Shown here: piece by piece, positions 46,942 through 59,647 of the stretch
Numbering within the stretch: position 1 is the stretch's first letter
Layout: every line of letters starts with the position of its first letter
DNA from: Xestospongia bergquistia
Taxonomy: Eukaryota > Porifera > Demospongiae > Haplosclerida > Petrosiidae
Direction: 5' to 3'
DNA: 64,000 nt
NCBI GenBank assembly: GCA_963965975.1
Contig: OZ014413.1
Span: forward strand, 684,501 to 748,500
Notes under the pieces: model-generated
What the model was told of the DNA's origin: nothing
Seen by the model: the letters and a program-made list of their open reading frames with translations, nothing else
Database searches by the model: none
Translations under genes and position numbers: made by a program

Positions 46942-48859
46942 TTAAGAAATGATGTAGGGATTTTCCATAGCTACTTTGTCCTTCGTTGTTGTTATTTCAT
47001 ATCTTCTCTGTGAAGACCTTAGGACAAGGTTAACAACAATTACAGACATAATAGCAATAATTAATACTATCACTATTATTATAAAACATGGTACTATGGT
47101 GACCAGTATCAACTGAATGTCAATGATGTTTTTAGACTGCAACACTTGTGTGGGAGAAATAGGACTGTCACTAGTAACAATTAATGGTGAAGATGAAGTA
47201 AACACTGAAGTCGTTGGTTGTGGATTTGAGTAAGTAGATGTTGTGTAAGAAGTCTTGTTTATTTTTAAAATAACACTTTCTTCAACTTTTATATTGAACT
47301 CTGTAATAACAGCTCTACAAATGTATTCTCCATCATCTTCAGTTATACTTATATCATGTAGTGTTAATATATAACGATCAGATTGAAATAAATTGAGTGT
47401 TGAGTCTTGTTGAGGTTGTAGTTCTCTTATTATACCATTTGTCATTTCATGTATTATAGTAACATTAGTTTTTAATAGACCAATATCACTATGTACTAGA
47501 CAAGTAAGAGTAACTGTACTACCAGAAATTACTGGAGAGATAGAAGGAGTAATGGAGGCTGTTACACAGAGAGAAGGAACTAGTTCAGGAGCTGTATAAA
47601 ACAAAAAGAAGGTAAAAGACATACATTGCTGTTCAACATTTCATAACTTCTTACCTCCTCTGTCAAACTGTACTCTATAACTATATGACTTTTCCTCCCA
47701 TATTGTTTTAGCTGTACAAACAGACAGAAGGTTCTCTATTACATCATTGCCTGTGTTTGGTATCAATTGTAATGTTGACAAATGTTCTCCAATAGGATAT
47801 CTCCAATGATAGGGATATAATCCACCAATAAATGATCCTCCGATGTAAAAACTCAAAGATAATTCCTCCAATGATAAAGGAGAGTACACAGCACAGAGAG
47901 GAGGTGGAGTCTTTGAATTTATGTTAAAAGGAATTTTAATTTTCATTGATGTTGGTAAAATAAATTGAACTGGTTCAAAATCTACAATAGAAAAATTGAT
48001 AATATTCAAATCTTCTATTTCTCTATCTGTTGATCATTCATTTATACCTTTAATAATTACATAATGTATCTCCATTACTGTACTCTCGCTAATGCATAGG
48101 AACTTCCCTTGATCTTTTGGACTGGGCACTGTTATAACTCCACCCACTACAGGTACTAACTTCATAGTATTAGAGAGTACTTTATTTAAAGTACCAACAC
48201 AATTAATAGTGACATTATCTCCAGGAGTATCCATATAATGGTGTTTAGTTATAATGTTACTGGCTAAAAAGAAAAGAGATTTTATGCTAATATTAACAAT
48301 ATAGTGTACCTATAGGTATAGCTGTAACTAATATATTCTCACTGCAGTGATGAACATAGGACTTTGTCTCTATTAACTTGTGTAGTTCATTTAAAGTATA
48401 GTTTTGTCTGTTATAACATTGACAGGTATATATACCATAATGTGCTTCAGTTATATTGTCAATATTTAATATTGAACTAGTAGAAGTCACCACTTTATCA
48501 ACATTACTATAGTTGACTTCAACATTGCCTTCAGTCCATATCAACTCTTGACCTGACAATAAGGTAGCATTGATGAGAGAACAAATGAGACTAAGTCGAT
48601 TATTGTCTTCAAATATAGCACTGACAGAGAGAGTATAATCATCATGAGGCTCTGCAGGAATATATAAAATGTTTAGTAAATGATAAATTGAATGAATTGA
48701 TGGAGGGAGGGATAGATAGATTCCTTGTTCTGTAGAGCATAGAAACTAGTGAACAAATGAAGTCTCTTTACCTAATGATTCAATTTTGGTTCCATCATTA
48801 CAATGCTGTCCATTACAAAGAGAGAGAATGTAGAGAAAACAAAAAAGGAGTCCAGTCAT
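46942..48859 (-). CDS. Ig-type single-pass membrane protein, copy B
   Basis: Paralogue of copy A with the same five-exon, phase-1 structure: 48772-48859, 48310-48651, 48048-48263, 47655-47981 and 46942-47591, giving 540 residues. The signal peptide (TGLLFLFFLYILSLCNG) is unrelated to that of copy A, but exon 2 is nearly identical and exactly the same length (342 bp). Exons 3 and 4 are close. Exon 5 begins nearly identical and then diverges through the Ig C-terminal half, the stalk and the membrane helix (LILVTIVPCFIIIVIVLIIA). The short tail has two Tyr. Ligand and function are unknown; role at the cell surface is inferred from topology. Confidence 0.87.
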
Positions 48860-49595
48860 TTCTTCCTCACTTAACTATAACAATATATCACAACTAAGTA
48901 GCAAGAAGCAAGTGTTGCACAATATATGAGCAGATGTCGTCACAAAGTCAACAGTATATTTCCTCTAATTATATCTGGCCACAAATTATGTATAACAGTT
49001 GGTCATGTTACCTTTATGTCATCATCTCATATATCCTATAATACACAAACAGTACTTTATCTCTAAAGATCTGTTTACATAGTATGCTATTTCCTCCTTA
49101 ATAATAAAATATGATGTCAGCATTCTTGTATATGCTCAATTACATATCAAGTAGAAAATAAATGTATTATATAAATGGTCTATGACACGGTTGGTTGATA
49201 CTATCATAATATCACACACATTTGATAGATATACTAATCAGATACAATATTCAGCAAAGAATTTGAGAACAATATAGTCATGATCACAACATCTATTAAC
49301 CAACAACTTGGTAGTTCTGCATGTTGATTATATTATGATTGATGTACAAAGTATGCTATCATGAACTAGTCATGCAAATATCTAAGTTCTGATATTTCGA
49401 CTTGTTATTTAAAATATTTTTTCCAATAAATGAAACATTAAAAGGTTTAATATACAAATTGTGATAATTGTAACCTTATAGAAGACAAAGTTTGCCTTTA
49501 CAGAAATTACTTTAATTATCATTGTTATTAATAAAAAAAGATATTGTTTGATCTGTTTATGACATAAGTGTATTACTCTTGAGAAGACAATTGTG
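48860..49595. other. Intergenic region between Ig copy B and SREBP
   Basis: 736 bp, AT-rich: the upstream region of copy B and the 3' flank of SREBP. No ORF with recognisable homology, repeat array or RNA gene. Confidence 0.6.
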
Positions 49596-52500
49596 TTACG
49601 TCTGTGCTTGGAGAGGGTTACGATGACGAAATGAAAGCTCACCAAAACTCAAGAATGAGTCAGCAAGAATAGGATTTCCTCTGCTAATAATTCTCTCATA
49701 GCCTTTGTACTTGCTTAACTAAAAAGAAAACAGTCTAGGTAAGTTTTAGTCTAGAGCATACAATGGCAATGACTATCCTTAGGTCAATGTGATAAGTACT
49801 GATGTTCACTAGTCTAGAGCTTACTAATGGTAGCTATCCTAGGTCACTGTGGTAAGTACTGATGTTCACTAGTCTAGAGCTTACTAATGGTAGCTATCCT
49901 AGGTCACTGTGGTAAGTACTGATGTTCACTAGTCTAGAGCTTACTAATGGTAGCTATCCTAGGTCATTGTGGTAAGTACTGATGTTTACTAGTCTAGAGC
50001 TTACTAATGGAAACCATAATATTCATGTACCTGTGGAAATGCTCCAGGTAGATATGACGTCAGACGTGACAAAACTTTGATGTCCTGTTTATAACCAGAG
50101 ATGACATGTTTAACACGAGCCTCTTCCTCCTCTTTATTGGACTCATTTTCTTGCCAAAGAGAATAGCGTAAACTAAGTAACCAATCACAAGCTAAAAATA
50201 AACCCAGCTGGAAGAATAAATGGACAAGATAGTCAATAATATAGTTAACAATTATATAGTGTAGTTATTAAAAAAGATGAAAGCTAATATAATGGAGACT
50301 TTATTAACATTACAATGATATAGATCATAAGACAAAGGGATGGACTGTCAGTAAAATAAATGTACAGTCAGCAGATACAAATTAATATGATATATAATAT
50401 TAACACAGTATATAATTATTCCATAGCTTACTAAATGTAGATGATCTTCAGATGCCATATTTTGATCACAAGTCTTGAGGGAATGACTGGCTGTAGCACA
50501 AAGCTGATTGATTACGCTGAGAGGTGGAGTTGCAGATTGACGATGGAGGCGTTGGGCTTTGAAAGCTAAATGCAAGGCAGTAGGCACTGGAGTACTAAAA
50601 TTGAACAGAAAATGGATGGATAGTATAGCAAAATAGATGCATAGGTAATAAAATGGATACATAGTTATTAAAATGGATGCATATCCATTGTACCTTTCCT
50701 CCGATAAATCTTCTATTATTGGGGAATGTTCCTCTCCTCCATTTTTTCCACTTGCCCATTCACAGGCTACAAGACCAACCGATGCCCACCACATAAGGAC
50801 TTTAAAACCACAGTCACGAGTGGTCACTGTATCACTCAACGAGGGTAGTCCCCCTGTTAGAAGCTAGAAAATAAACAAAGCAGTAATGAATATTGTTAAA
50901 TAATGGATCAATAGTCAGAGAAAATGGACGAATACTTAAACCAAATGGATACATACTTTCATATCCTCAACAATATAGCTGTTAGCTTGTCTAGTCATTT
51001 CCAAGACACAATGTAAAACTTGTTTACATTCTTCAATATCAGCAGTGGGTGTGGCAGGAGAGTTAGAGAGATTGTGATGGGAAAGGAGAAGGTCACGATA
51101 AGCTTCCGTTAACAGGGCCTTGTTGTAGCTACGAGCAACAGAGTACTTTGGAAATACTATAATACAAAAGATAAAAAATATGGCTTAGTGCTCTGACAAA
51201 GATCACACATCCTACCTGCAACACCTTTGTAGAATTTTGTAGCTACCTGAACATCTCTGACCCATTCTTTACTCATGAGGAAGTCCCAGCCATCATCAGT
51301 GTTAATAAAAGAGAGGAGTCCACCCATATTACCAGCACATACAAAATAGTAACGCTGGGAAGAAATAAAATACAAGTACATGTACATTACATGTAATTAA
51401 TGAAAACATGTTAATGGTTCTGTCATGTGTCTCCATATCCATCCATTTCTTTATCACTCCATCTGTCCTTTCACTTACAGCTAGTAAAGAAGCTATACAT
51501 GCACAAGAGAATTGACATTGGACTCCCATAGCAAACAAAAGCTCCGCCCACTGATCTCGAGTAAATCCACCTTGTTCAACTTCACCATAATTCAAAGCAG
51601 TCAAACCGAGATAGAATCCAAGACCATGCATTGTCCGTGCATCATAACCTATAGATAAAATAGATAAAAAGAAGATATGGAATACATACAATATTTACTT
51701 GCAAGACTTATTTGATGAAGCAAATGAAGAGTCTTAGAGACGTCAGCATATCCTACTTCTTGCGGACATGACTTCTTGTTAGTACCATTAGGTTCTTTCT
51801 TACGACGTAGAACAAAAGAGACAAAACTGACCATTATTCGACCAATATATAACTAAATAAGAAAGTCAATAAAAATTGAATTGAATATCATGTAGTATTT
51901 ATGAAAATATAAAATTTAATTTTGTACCTGAAAGAGGAGATGTGAGAGACTGTTCCAAAATAAACTGATAGTAAGAGTTGAGTATGAGGTTGGAAGAGGT
52001 AGACCAATCTCTGTTAGCGCAGAGACAAGATGGATTTGTGCAGAAGAGAAGTCACCCTATAAGAGATAATATAAATCATTCCTACTTGTCTATAAATTAG
52101 TCCTTCTCTTTATCTGTCCCTCCTCTTAATATCTTCTATCCATCAAGTAACCATAATCATTAAGTATACCCATTCATATAAAATCTTTCAATCTATTTCT
52201 CTCTGTTTATCTATTAAATTATTTATCATCTGTCCTCCATTAACTCACATTCTTAATCTCTTGTTCAGCTTGTTTACGTAATCTCCAAAACCTCACTCCC
52301 TCCCAGTCAGGATTGTGTTTAGGTAATGAGGATATCCAGACAATACCATAACATATCCCAGCAACTAGAAACCTGAATATCCATGTCAAAAACCATTCTA
52401 GGGTAAATACCCCATCCTCCTCTGCCCCACCCATCCAATTAAGAGTTCTTTGAGAGCCGTGGGTAGTTCCCATATCAGATCCTTGACTACCAGTCATGGA

Positions 52501-54377
52501 GAATGGGTCGATAAAGAAACACAAAACTAGCATAAAACACATGAAGATTTGACCAGCCATTCTTGAACTGGAAGATGAAGAGGGGTAAGAATGAAGGGAA
52601 GGTGGAATACTAAGGGGAGGACTACCGGTTGGACTGATGTCCTGCAGTAATAGATAGACATATGTTTGAAATGGATACATAATGATGGATGGATGTTTGC
52701 ATTAATGGTGCATAGACTTATAAATAGATGTATAGTGAGTTAAATGGATGGATTGATACTTACACTTAAGAAGACATCCACATCAGGTGATGAGGGATGA
52801 CCCTCGTCACTGAACTCACTCCAAGATAAAGGTGAGCCATTTGATTGTAATACTGTAACTTCAGTAGGCGGAGAACGGTTTTTACGATTGACTTTTTCAG
52901 GAAAATTAAGACCTAAAAATTAACAATGAATAATAAATAGGTAGATGAATTAAAAGATAAAATGAATACCTTTACTACTAAGTATTATTTTCATTTTTTT
53001 GTTTTCCTCAAGAATTTTACGATTAGTATTCTCAAGATATCGTATATAATCAATTGTCTTCTGTAAGACAGCAGACTTTTGCATCTGAGAGGAGAGACAG
53101 AATTTGTCACCAACATACAAACACAATGTACATTACTTTTTTATCATCCTTAAAATGTTTAGAAACCAGATCCCTCAATACACCAATACGATCATTAATA
53201 CTGGTACGATATTTCTTCTCAATCAAGTTATGACTTTTCTTTTTTCCTTCAGGGAATTCTTCCATATCCAAACAAACGGATGATGAATTAGGTGATGACA
53301 CAACTGTAGGTTGCTGACTAACAGGAACATTGCGTGGGATAGCTACATGAGTAGCACCATTTCTGTTCACTAGACGGCCAGTGACACTAGTGGGTGTGGC
53401 TAAGGACATTTGAGGTGGAGGCGACTGGACTCCACCTATTGGACTGGGACGATTAGAGAGAGCTCCAATGAGCTGAGTTTGTAGTTCTGGTGAGGCATGT
53501 TTCAGATTACTGACAATTTCAAGACGATTCTTGAGTATCTCCGTCCTCAACAATGTCTGCAGTAAGGTTATTAGTAGTTATTAATAGTTATTAATAATTA
53601 TTAATTAATAGGGTGTTAGTAATTGTAATATTTTGCCATTTGCTGTACCTGTTCAAGTTCTAATAACTTTTGTTGCTGTAGTTGTTGTTGACGTTCCAAT
53701 TTTTGACTTTGTTCAAAAAGCCATCCGGAGTTGTCACCTCCTGATTGATTATCACCTGGTCCAGTGAAAGTAGATGAAGGTAGTCCTGTATTTCCTGGAA
53801 CAAATCCAGTATGTTCAGCCATTCCTGCTGAGGTAGGTGCTCCAGTAGTAGGGTCAAGGAAATCTAAACCTTCTAGTTCAGTACCAGTAAAGAGAGAGTT
53901 CCACTCAGAGGGTTCTAGTTCATTAGGATTAGCTAATTGGATGAGAATTAATTAACATATATTAGTATTAAATTGAGGAATATTTATTACATTAAATGCC
54001 TTTATTTAATACCTCATATAAGCTAAATATGTGGACATGACTCTACATTAAGTCAAGCCTATACTTTTATGATAATACCATTATTACTATAACTCAACTA
54101 CATACACAATAGTTAATACATACATATATATATATATATACATATATATACATGTACATATTATACACGTAATATAATGATATTTAGCATTAGTTAACTA
54201 GTAATAAGTACTATTGCTATACTTACCAACAATATCTGATTCTCCCAAGAATTTTGTTAAGTCCATATCAAAATTACTCTCTTCACCTTGATTTTCTAAT
54301 GGATAGCGAAATCCACAGCCAGGACTGAAGTCTGGTTCCTTTTTGATCGTGAAAGTGGTGTGATGATGGCCTGCCAT
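49596..54377 (-). CDS. SREBF: Sterol regulatory element-binding protein
   Basis: Membrane-bound bHLH-zip activator of lipid synthesis genes, released by site-1/site-2 proteases after SCAP escort to the Golgi. Exons: 54227-54377, 53649-53932, 53137-53556, 52970-53084, 52764-52912, 52249-52641, 51928-52056, 51699-51852, 51479-51648, 51216-51354, 50957-51156, 50694-50863, 50432-50594, 50031-50207, 49596-49718. They join in frame to 978 residues (human about 1,145). The N-terminus is acidic (FDMDLTKFLGESD). The bHLH has the SREBP-specific Tyr: HNLIEKKYRTSINDRI, then KSAVLQKTIDYIRYLENTN. TM1 is IFMCFMLVLCFFIDPF, the short luminal loop contains QRTLN (candidate site-1 cleavage), and TM2 is WFLTWIFRFLVAGICYGIVW. 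A long regulatory C-terminus (about 500 residues) follows, as needed for SCAP binding. Confidence 0.95.
49745..50012. repeat. 60-bp tandem repeat in the last SREBP intron
   Basis: About four copies with an exact 60-bp period around CTAGTCTAGAGCTTACTAAT. Lines starting at 49,801, 49,861 and 49,921 differ at only a few bases. Confidence 0.95.
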
Positions 54378-55334
54378 GTTACCTGATCTAGTTATTATAT
54401 GAAGTGATCCTACCTTGCATGAATTGACTTAAGATAGATCACCAGAGTATAACTGACCAATCAGATTGCAGAATAGAGATCGGTCCACTTTGTAACCACA
54501 CCTATTATTATACCTATTATTGGTAACACAATAGTGTAGCCACGCCCAATTCTAAAATCAGTTAATTATAATATTTGACTACGTAACAATCTATGATTAT
54601 AATTATGTACGCTCAAGAAACCACACCCATTTGCGCTCTTTTCGCGCTATCTGGACTCTATAGGAAGAGTTTAAAATAAAAGGATAATATTATGCAAACA
54701 CATTCATGGTAACTACACTCAATACCACAAATTATTTCTGGAAGATAATCTATAATTTTAATATTGCTACATTTTTTTATAACTACAGTAAAAATATTAA
54801 CTTATTGGATGGATCATATAATATTTAATATGATAGTATTAATATGTCATAAATTAAGTCCACAATACAGTACTCAGTACCTATAATGACTAATTTCAAA
54901 ATTACAATGTAGCTATGTCATTTGAAGTGTATAGGTGCTGTGAGACCATAATGAGACAGAGTTTTGGGATCATTAAATTTTATTGCAAACTTAGGCAATG
55001 ATGTATGTTTTTAGCTAGAAACTTTATTCTAACAATCTGATATGATGTGTTATCACTGGAAACTAGAAAAATAGGAAATCTCGAAGTCATAAGTCATGAT
55101 GCTAGGATATAGTAGAATATTAAATAAACTGTATTATCTGTGATGATATTGAGTACATGTAGTGAGTTATTTAGTGGGCCATGAGAGAAGATACCATATA
55201 AAGGAGTAAATCCATGTCATTACCACAACTATAGTAGAGCCAGCCAGGAAGAACAATATTAATTAATAAACTGCAAGGAAGTCAAAATGTTTAAATTATC
55301 TCAAATTATTAAAACATAATCACAAATACTATCA
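54378..55334. promoter_or_regulatory. SREBP upstream region
   Basis: 957 bp between the SREBP start and the stop of the death-domain gene. It has a CCAAT box at 54,457-54,461 (ACTGACCAATCAG) and, about 15 bp away at 54,437-54,446, GATCACCAGA, a partial match to the sterol response element core. From 54,726 to 54,880 there is a 155-bp repeat shared with 59,236-59,399. The rest is unique AT-rich sequence. Function is inferred from motif and position only. Confidence 0.45.
54726..54880. repeat. Dispersed repeat, copy 1
   Basis: Starts CACAAATTATTTCTG and ends CAGTACTCAGTAC. It matches 59,236-59,399 in the same orientation along its length with scattered substitutions and small indels. No coding potential and no obvious terminal inverted repeats. 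Confidence 0.88.
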
Positions 55335-58300
55335 TCAATTACAGAGAACATAATTAATCACTAAATTATTCAATGTTTTATTATGATTCAAAATCTCAGA
55401 TAAATGATGTCTACCAAATTCAGTAATGTTGTGACAGTTGTTAAACTCTAGTTGTTTTAATGTTGTATTAACAGTTAACATTTTACATAAGTGTGGTATG
55501 TCTTCGTCTGTGATGGTATCATCGCCACTCATCATTAATGTCTTAAGTGTAGTATTGGTAGATATAGCATCAGTTATCATTTGTAGAGAGTTATGTGGAA
55601 GAGGAGAGGAGTAAAGACGTAGAGTTTCTATTGTTTCATAATAAGTAAGTACATGAGATAATATAAAGACACAGTGACTATTAAGAGGAGTATCAACAAT
55701 ATTAAGTTCCCTCACTAAACATTTGTCGATATTATTAAGGACTCTTAGTAAAATGTCGGAAGATGATAACTCAATAGTAATCTCCCAGTGTTTCCTTGTT
55801 TCTTGTTCATTCCTTAATTGGCTCATCACTTCTTCACATTGTTCCACTGTAGGTGAGATAAGAGTAACTCCATCACTATTCCACTCAACACTAGTTGTAG
55901 TGTCTCCTATAAAATAGAATTAGGACATAATATAGTTGATACATAAACAAGCATACACTAATATCACTATTATAAGTGAATTATTAGGATAGAAAGAGTG
56001 ATATTTTTTTCCAATTAGAAGGAAATTGTTACATTGATGATTCTTAAATTGACAACTTGATGTTATTATAGTTTATGCATAAATTTACAAAGGAAACTGA
56101 TTTTTTGGGAGGGGAGAGATGTCCCACTAAAGGTCTTAATTGTTCACTATTTAAGTCAATATGGTATGATGTCAACAGTTAACAAGATTGTAAGTTTAGT
56201 ATTATGAAAGGATTCCAAAATTGTATTTTCATGACTAGAATCCCAAACCTTGCCTTTAAATTCCTATAGAAAAAATGAGGACACCTGCTTTAACACCCTC
56301 GTTATTCTAGTTTTAGTCAGACATATATTATAGCACAGTAATGCTAACAATATAGAAAGGTGTATGTCATATATGATATCAACATTATACTATATAGTTG
56401 TATCCTAAGCAGTATTATTAAAGATTACATATCAATTAATTTATTGATGATCAAGAACAATCCAGAACTTCTAGCAGTAAGACAAGTCATTCCAGTATTA
56501 ATGTATTTGGTCTTAGAATATATTAATTATGAGCTATAGAACCTACTTTGTTCTGCATATGTAAGTCTTTCGTTATCAATATTTTCCTCATTTTCTTTTT
56601 TTATTTCAGTTAATTCTGAAATAACTAAATCTGTGAATTCACAAATAGTTATATGTTATTATAATGTTATATTGTACCTATTAAAGCAATGATCCTTTTC
56701 TTTTGGATGCTGTTTGATTTTACTTCTTCTTGTAGTTCTGTTAACTCTTGTTCATAATCAGTTATTAATTGTATCTGGTAATCTGGAACAAAATCATTAT
56801 AGTATAGATATAAATAGCAACCTTCTTTTTCTTTGAGTGTAGATTTTAACAAAGATATCTCATTACGCATTGGTTCTGACGTTTTCTTTATTAATATCAA
56901 TTCCTCTTCTGTTTCTACATATATGTGGTTCATAGTTTTATATTAATGAATTAAGTGAACTAGTATTAATGTTTGGTTTCTTACTTTCTTTTTCTTTGAG
57001 AGTGACTCCTAACTTTTGCTTCTCAGACTTTAGCTCCTCTTCAAGAACTAAAAAATAGTCTGAAACATATATATTAGTTATACACACTGTCACCTTCTTT
57101 TTCTTTAACTATTGTAGATTGTAACTGTTCCATTTCAGTCTGCTTCTGTACCAACAACTGTTTTACTTTAATCACTTCATCTGTGTGTATTAGATAGAGG
57201 CCAGCTGACATCAATATCATGAGTTTACCTTCCATTTCTTTAACCATACAGTGCAATTGCTTTGTTTCACTTTCTTTCTTATCAAATTCAAGTCTACTCT
57301 CATTAAGTCTTTCAGTTAGCTCTTTTATATAATCACTTGTCTCCTAGTAACATAAGAACAAATCACAAATATAATAATCCATGTTCTTACCTCATATCTG
57401 TTATGACGATGTGCATCCCAAACGACATGGTATCCTACTGTCAGTTTGGTCACCCTCATCTGTTTCAATAGGTCAAGATTCTTTTCCGCTTCAAGCTGAA
57501 AAAGATCCATTATATTTCGAGGAGCATAGCAAGTCACAATGATAGAGTTGCCTTTCTTTGCTTGTTTTACCAATACTCTTTTGGCCATACTTCCAAAAGC
57601 CTTCCATAACAGCTCTTCTATTTCCTTCAGACTATGTTCATCTGCACACCATTCAAGCACAAATTCAATAGTTTCACATTTCAGAAGAGAAGATGAACCT
57701 GTTATGAAGTCCTTGCTTTCACATAGACTGATTTTGACATTTTCACAGAACTTGTCAACTTCTAACTGGTAGGCTTTGACACACACCTTGGCCTTTTCAA
57801 TGTTGTAATAATTGATAATGGTCTCCAAACAGACAATGTTAATAATGGTACATTTTTCTTCCACTATATCCATAACGTCATCAAATGATTTAGCTATAGA
57901 CAATTGAGGTTTTAGCTCTCGGAAACATCTTCCAAGGAATTTTTTAAATTCTTTTAGTAAAGATGCTTTTCTTCCAAACATAAACGAAGAAGATGGCAAA
58001 ACAGCAGATTTTATAAGAGGAATAACAGTATGAAAAAACTCTCCAAATTTCCCTCTCATTTCGTCAAAAGCATGTTGAAATGTAGGTGAAATATGATGTA
58101 CTGGAGGATGCATTTGCTCTGTACATGTGAAATATTTAATTCAATTTCTACATAAATACAAACAACTTACGGTGATATTTCATAAGTGCACATTTTCCTA
58201 CATGCACAGTGTCTTTTGATCGTAGTAAAATACTAAAGAATACTTTCAATTGGTTAGGATTCTCAGATAACGTAGTGTGTAGTGCTCCCAATGAACTATC

Positions 58301-58823
58301 AGTTAGTGACCCTCCTGATTTCTCTATTTCATCAAATATCTCCTTAGAGATGACTCTCTCAGTATATAACAATTGAAGCACATCCATAGGAAGAATGAGT
58401 TGTGAGAGACTTTTAGAATGTATTTGATTAGTGAGATCATAAACTGAAAAATAATAAGAAAAGAGGCAGATCATTTAAACTTGGTTGTTACACTAGCCAC
58501 ACTGACTCACTTTCTCTTAAAGCTTCTTGATATTTCTCAGCAAGTGTATTCTCACCGATTGCTTCCATTGTCAATGTTTCTATAATCTCTCTTCTTGTAG
58601 CGTTGGGATGGGTAGTCAGCCATAATTCAAACATTTTAACAACTTTAAAATCAGTGCCTTCATTCATTACTCTGATACCATCCAATTTAGTGGTAGCTAA
58701 TTTGAGGAAGACACCAAAGTTGTACCATTTAGTACCAACTCTAGCATGCTCACACAACTCAGCAAGAGTTGGTTTTTTGCTTAAAAACACGTCAAAGTCC
58801 GCTAACTCTCCCCCAACAGCCAT
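55335..58823 (-). CDS. Death-domain / coiled-coil / LRR protein without NACHT
   Basis: Looks like an innate-immune or cell-death adaptor. Exons 58511-58823, 58171-58443, 57391-58118, 57229-57343, 57094-57180, 56985-57047, 56822-56914, 56678-56782, 56547-56630 and 55335-55906 join in frame to 810 residues. Residues 1-104 form a death domain (KWYNFGVFLKL, LWLTTHPNATRREIIETL). Residues 105-195 are a second helical domain that may be CARD- or DED-like (LILPMDVLQLLYTERVISKE). Residues 196-438 are an all-helical region I do not recognise. Six short exons then give a coiled coil with a recurring KEKE motif. The C-terminus has LRRs of the NLR type (VRELNIVDTPLN, TNTTLKTLMMSGDD, VNTTLKQLEFNNC). No Walker A/B, NACHT or NB-ARC motif is visible. 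Confidence 0.82.
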
Positions 58824-59089
58824 TGGAACTATTTTGAAAGCGTCAGAGGATGAGGGGGCATGGCACTATGAAAAAGTTTGACGTATTAATTATTATTTTT
58901 ATGAATTAATTCACAGGATATGATAATATTAGTGCAATATAGAAAAATCCTTTACATAATGTTATTGTTAGTAACTCAAAACATTATATAAAATATATTT
59001 GCTAGAAATAATAATATGATATACTTACACAAGTTCATTTTCAATAAGTATATCAGTATGTATTGTAAGAAAATGAATTATTTTTTAAT

Positions 59090-59226
59090 CCAGTCTCATA
59101 CTGTCTCCACTCATTCCAGCAGCTCCTCTACTACCAGACAGAGGAGGGAAGCCTCTCATTCTACCTCCATCCATTCCTTTACTCACTTTTGACAAGATCT
59201 TTTCTATAACATATTTTTGGATTAGA
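59090..59226 (-). pseudogene. Decayed duplicate of the ST13 last exon
   Basis: Closely resembles the 3' part of the ST13 terminal exon (59,648-59,785), starting at the equivalent of KYQSNPKI and ending at the equivalent of the final MGLD plus stop. Relative to the intact exon it lacks five bases just after the start, shifting the frame. Several Gly codons have changed to Arg or Ser codons. There are no matching upstream exons nearby, so it is a partial, non-functional duplication. Confidence 0.88.
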
Positions 59227-59235
59227 TTGATATTT

Positions 59236-59399
59236 CACAAATTATTTCTGCAAGATAATCTATAATTTTAATATTACTACCGTTTTTTATAACTACATTA
59301 AAATATAAAGTTATTGAGTGGATCATATAATATTTAATATGATAGTATTAATATGTCATTGAATTAGATAAATTAAATCCACAATACAGTACCCAGTAC
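59236..59399. repeat. Dispersed repeat, copy 2
   Basis: Same orientation as copy 1 at 54,726-54,880; about 164 bp, ending CAGTACCCAGTAC. It directly abuts the ST13 pseudo-exon. Confidence 0.88.
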
Positions 59400-59647
59400 A
59401 TGTTATTACGTAGACTATATCATCTTGTGGGGTTCTGCAAGGAAGACAATACAACTCTACTATGTACCACACTATTATTATATGAGTGAAACAAAAGTCA
59501 GAACATTATAATACTGCTAGAAATTATAAGATAGAGTGCCTATCACGATCATAATCATAATAATTATATATTAGTCTCATATTAATATAAAGTTCATTCC
59601 AAAAATCAATAGCTATGCATCATAGGAAAAAAAGTATAGTTTTCTAT

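Larger units (their letters stand above)
58824..59647. other. Intergenic region with pseudo-exon and dispersed repeat
   Basis: Upstream of the death-domain gene and downstream of ST13. It holds the decayed ST13 exon copy (59,090-59,226) and the second dispersed repeat (59,236-59,399). The remainder is unique AT-rich sequence. Confidence 0.8.
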
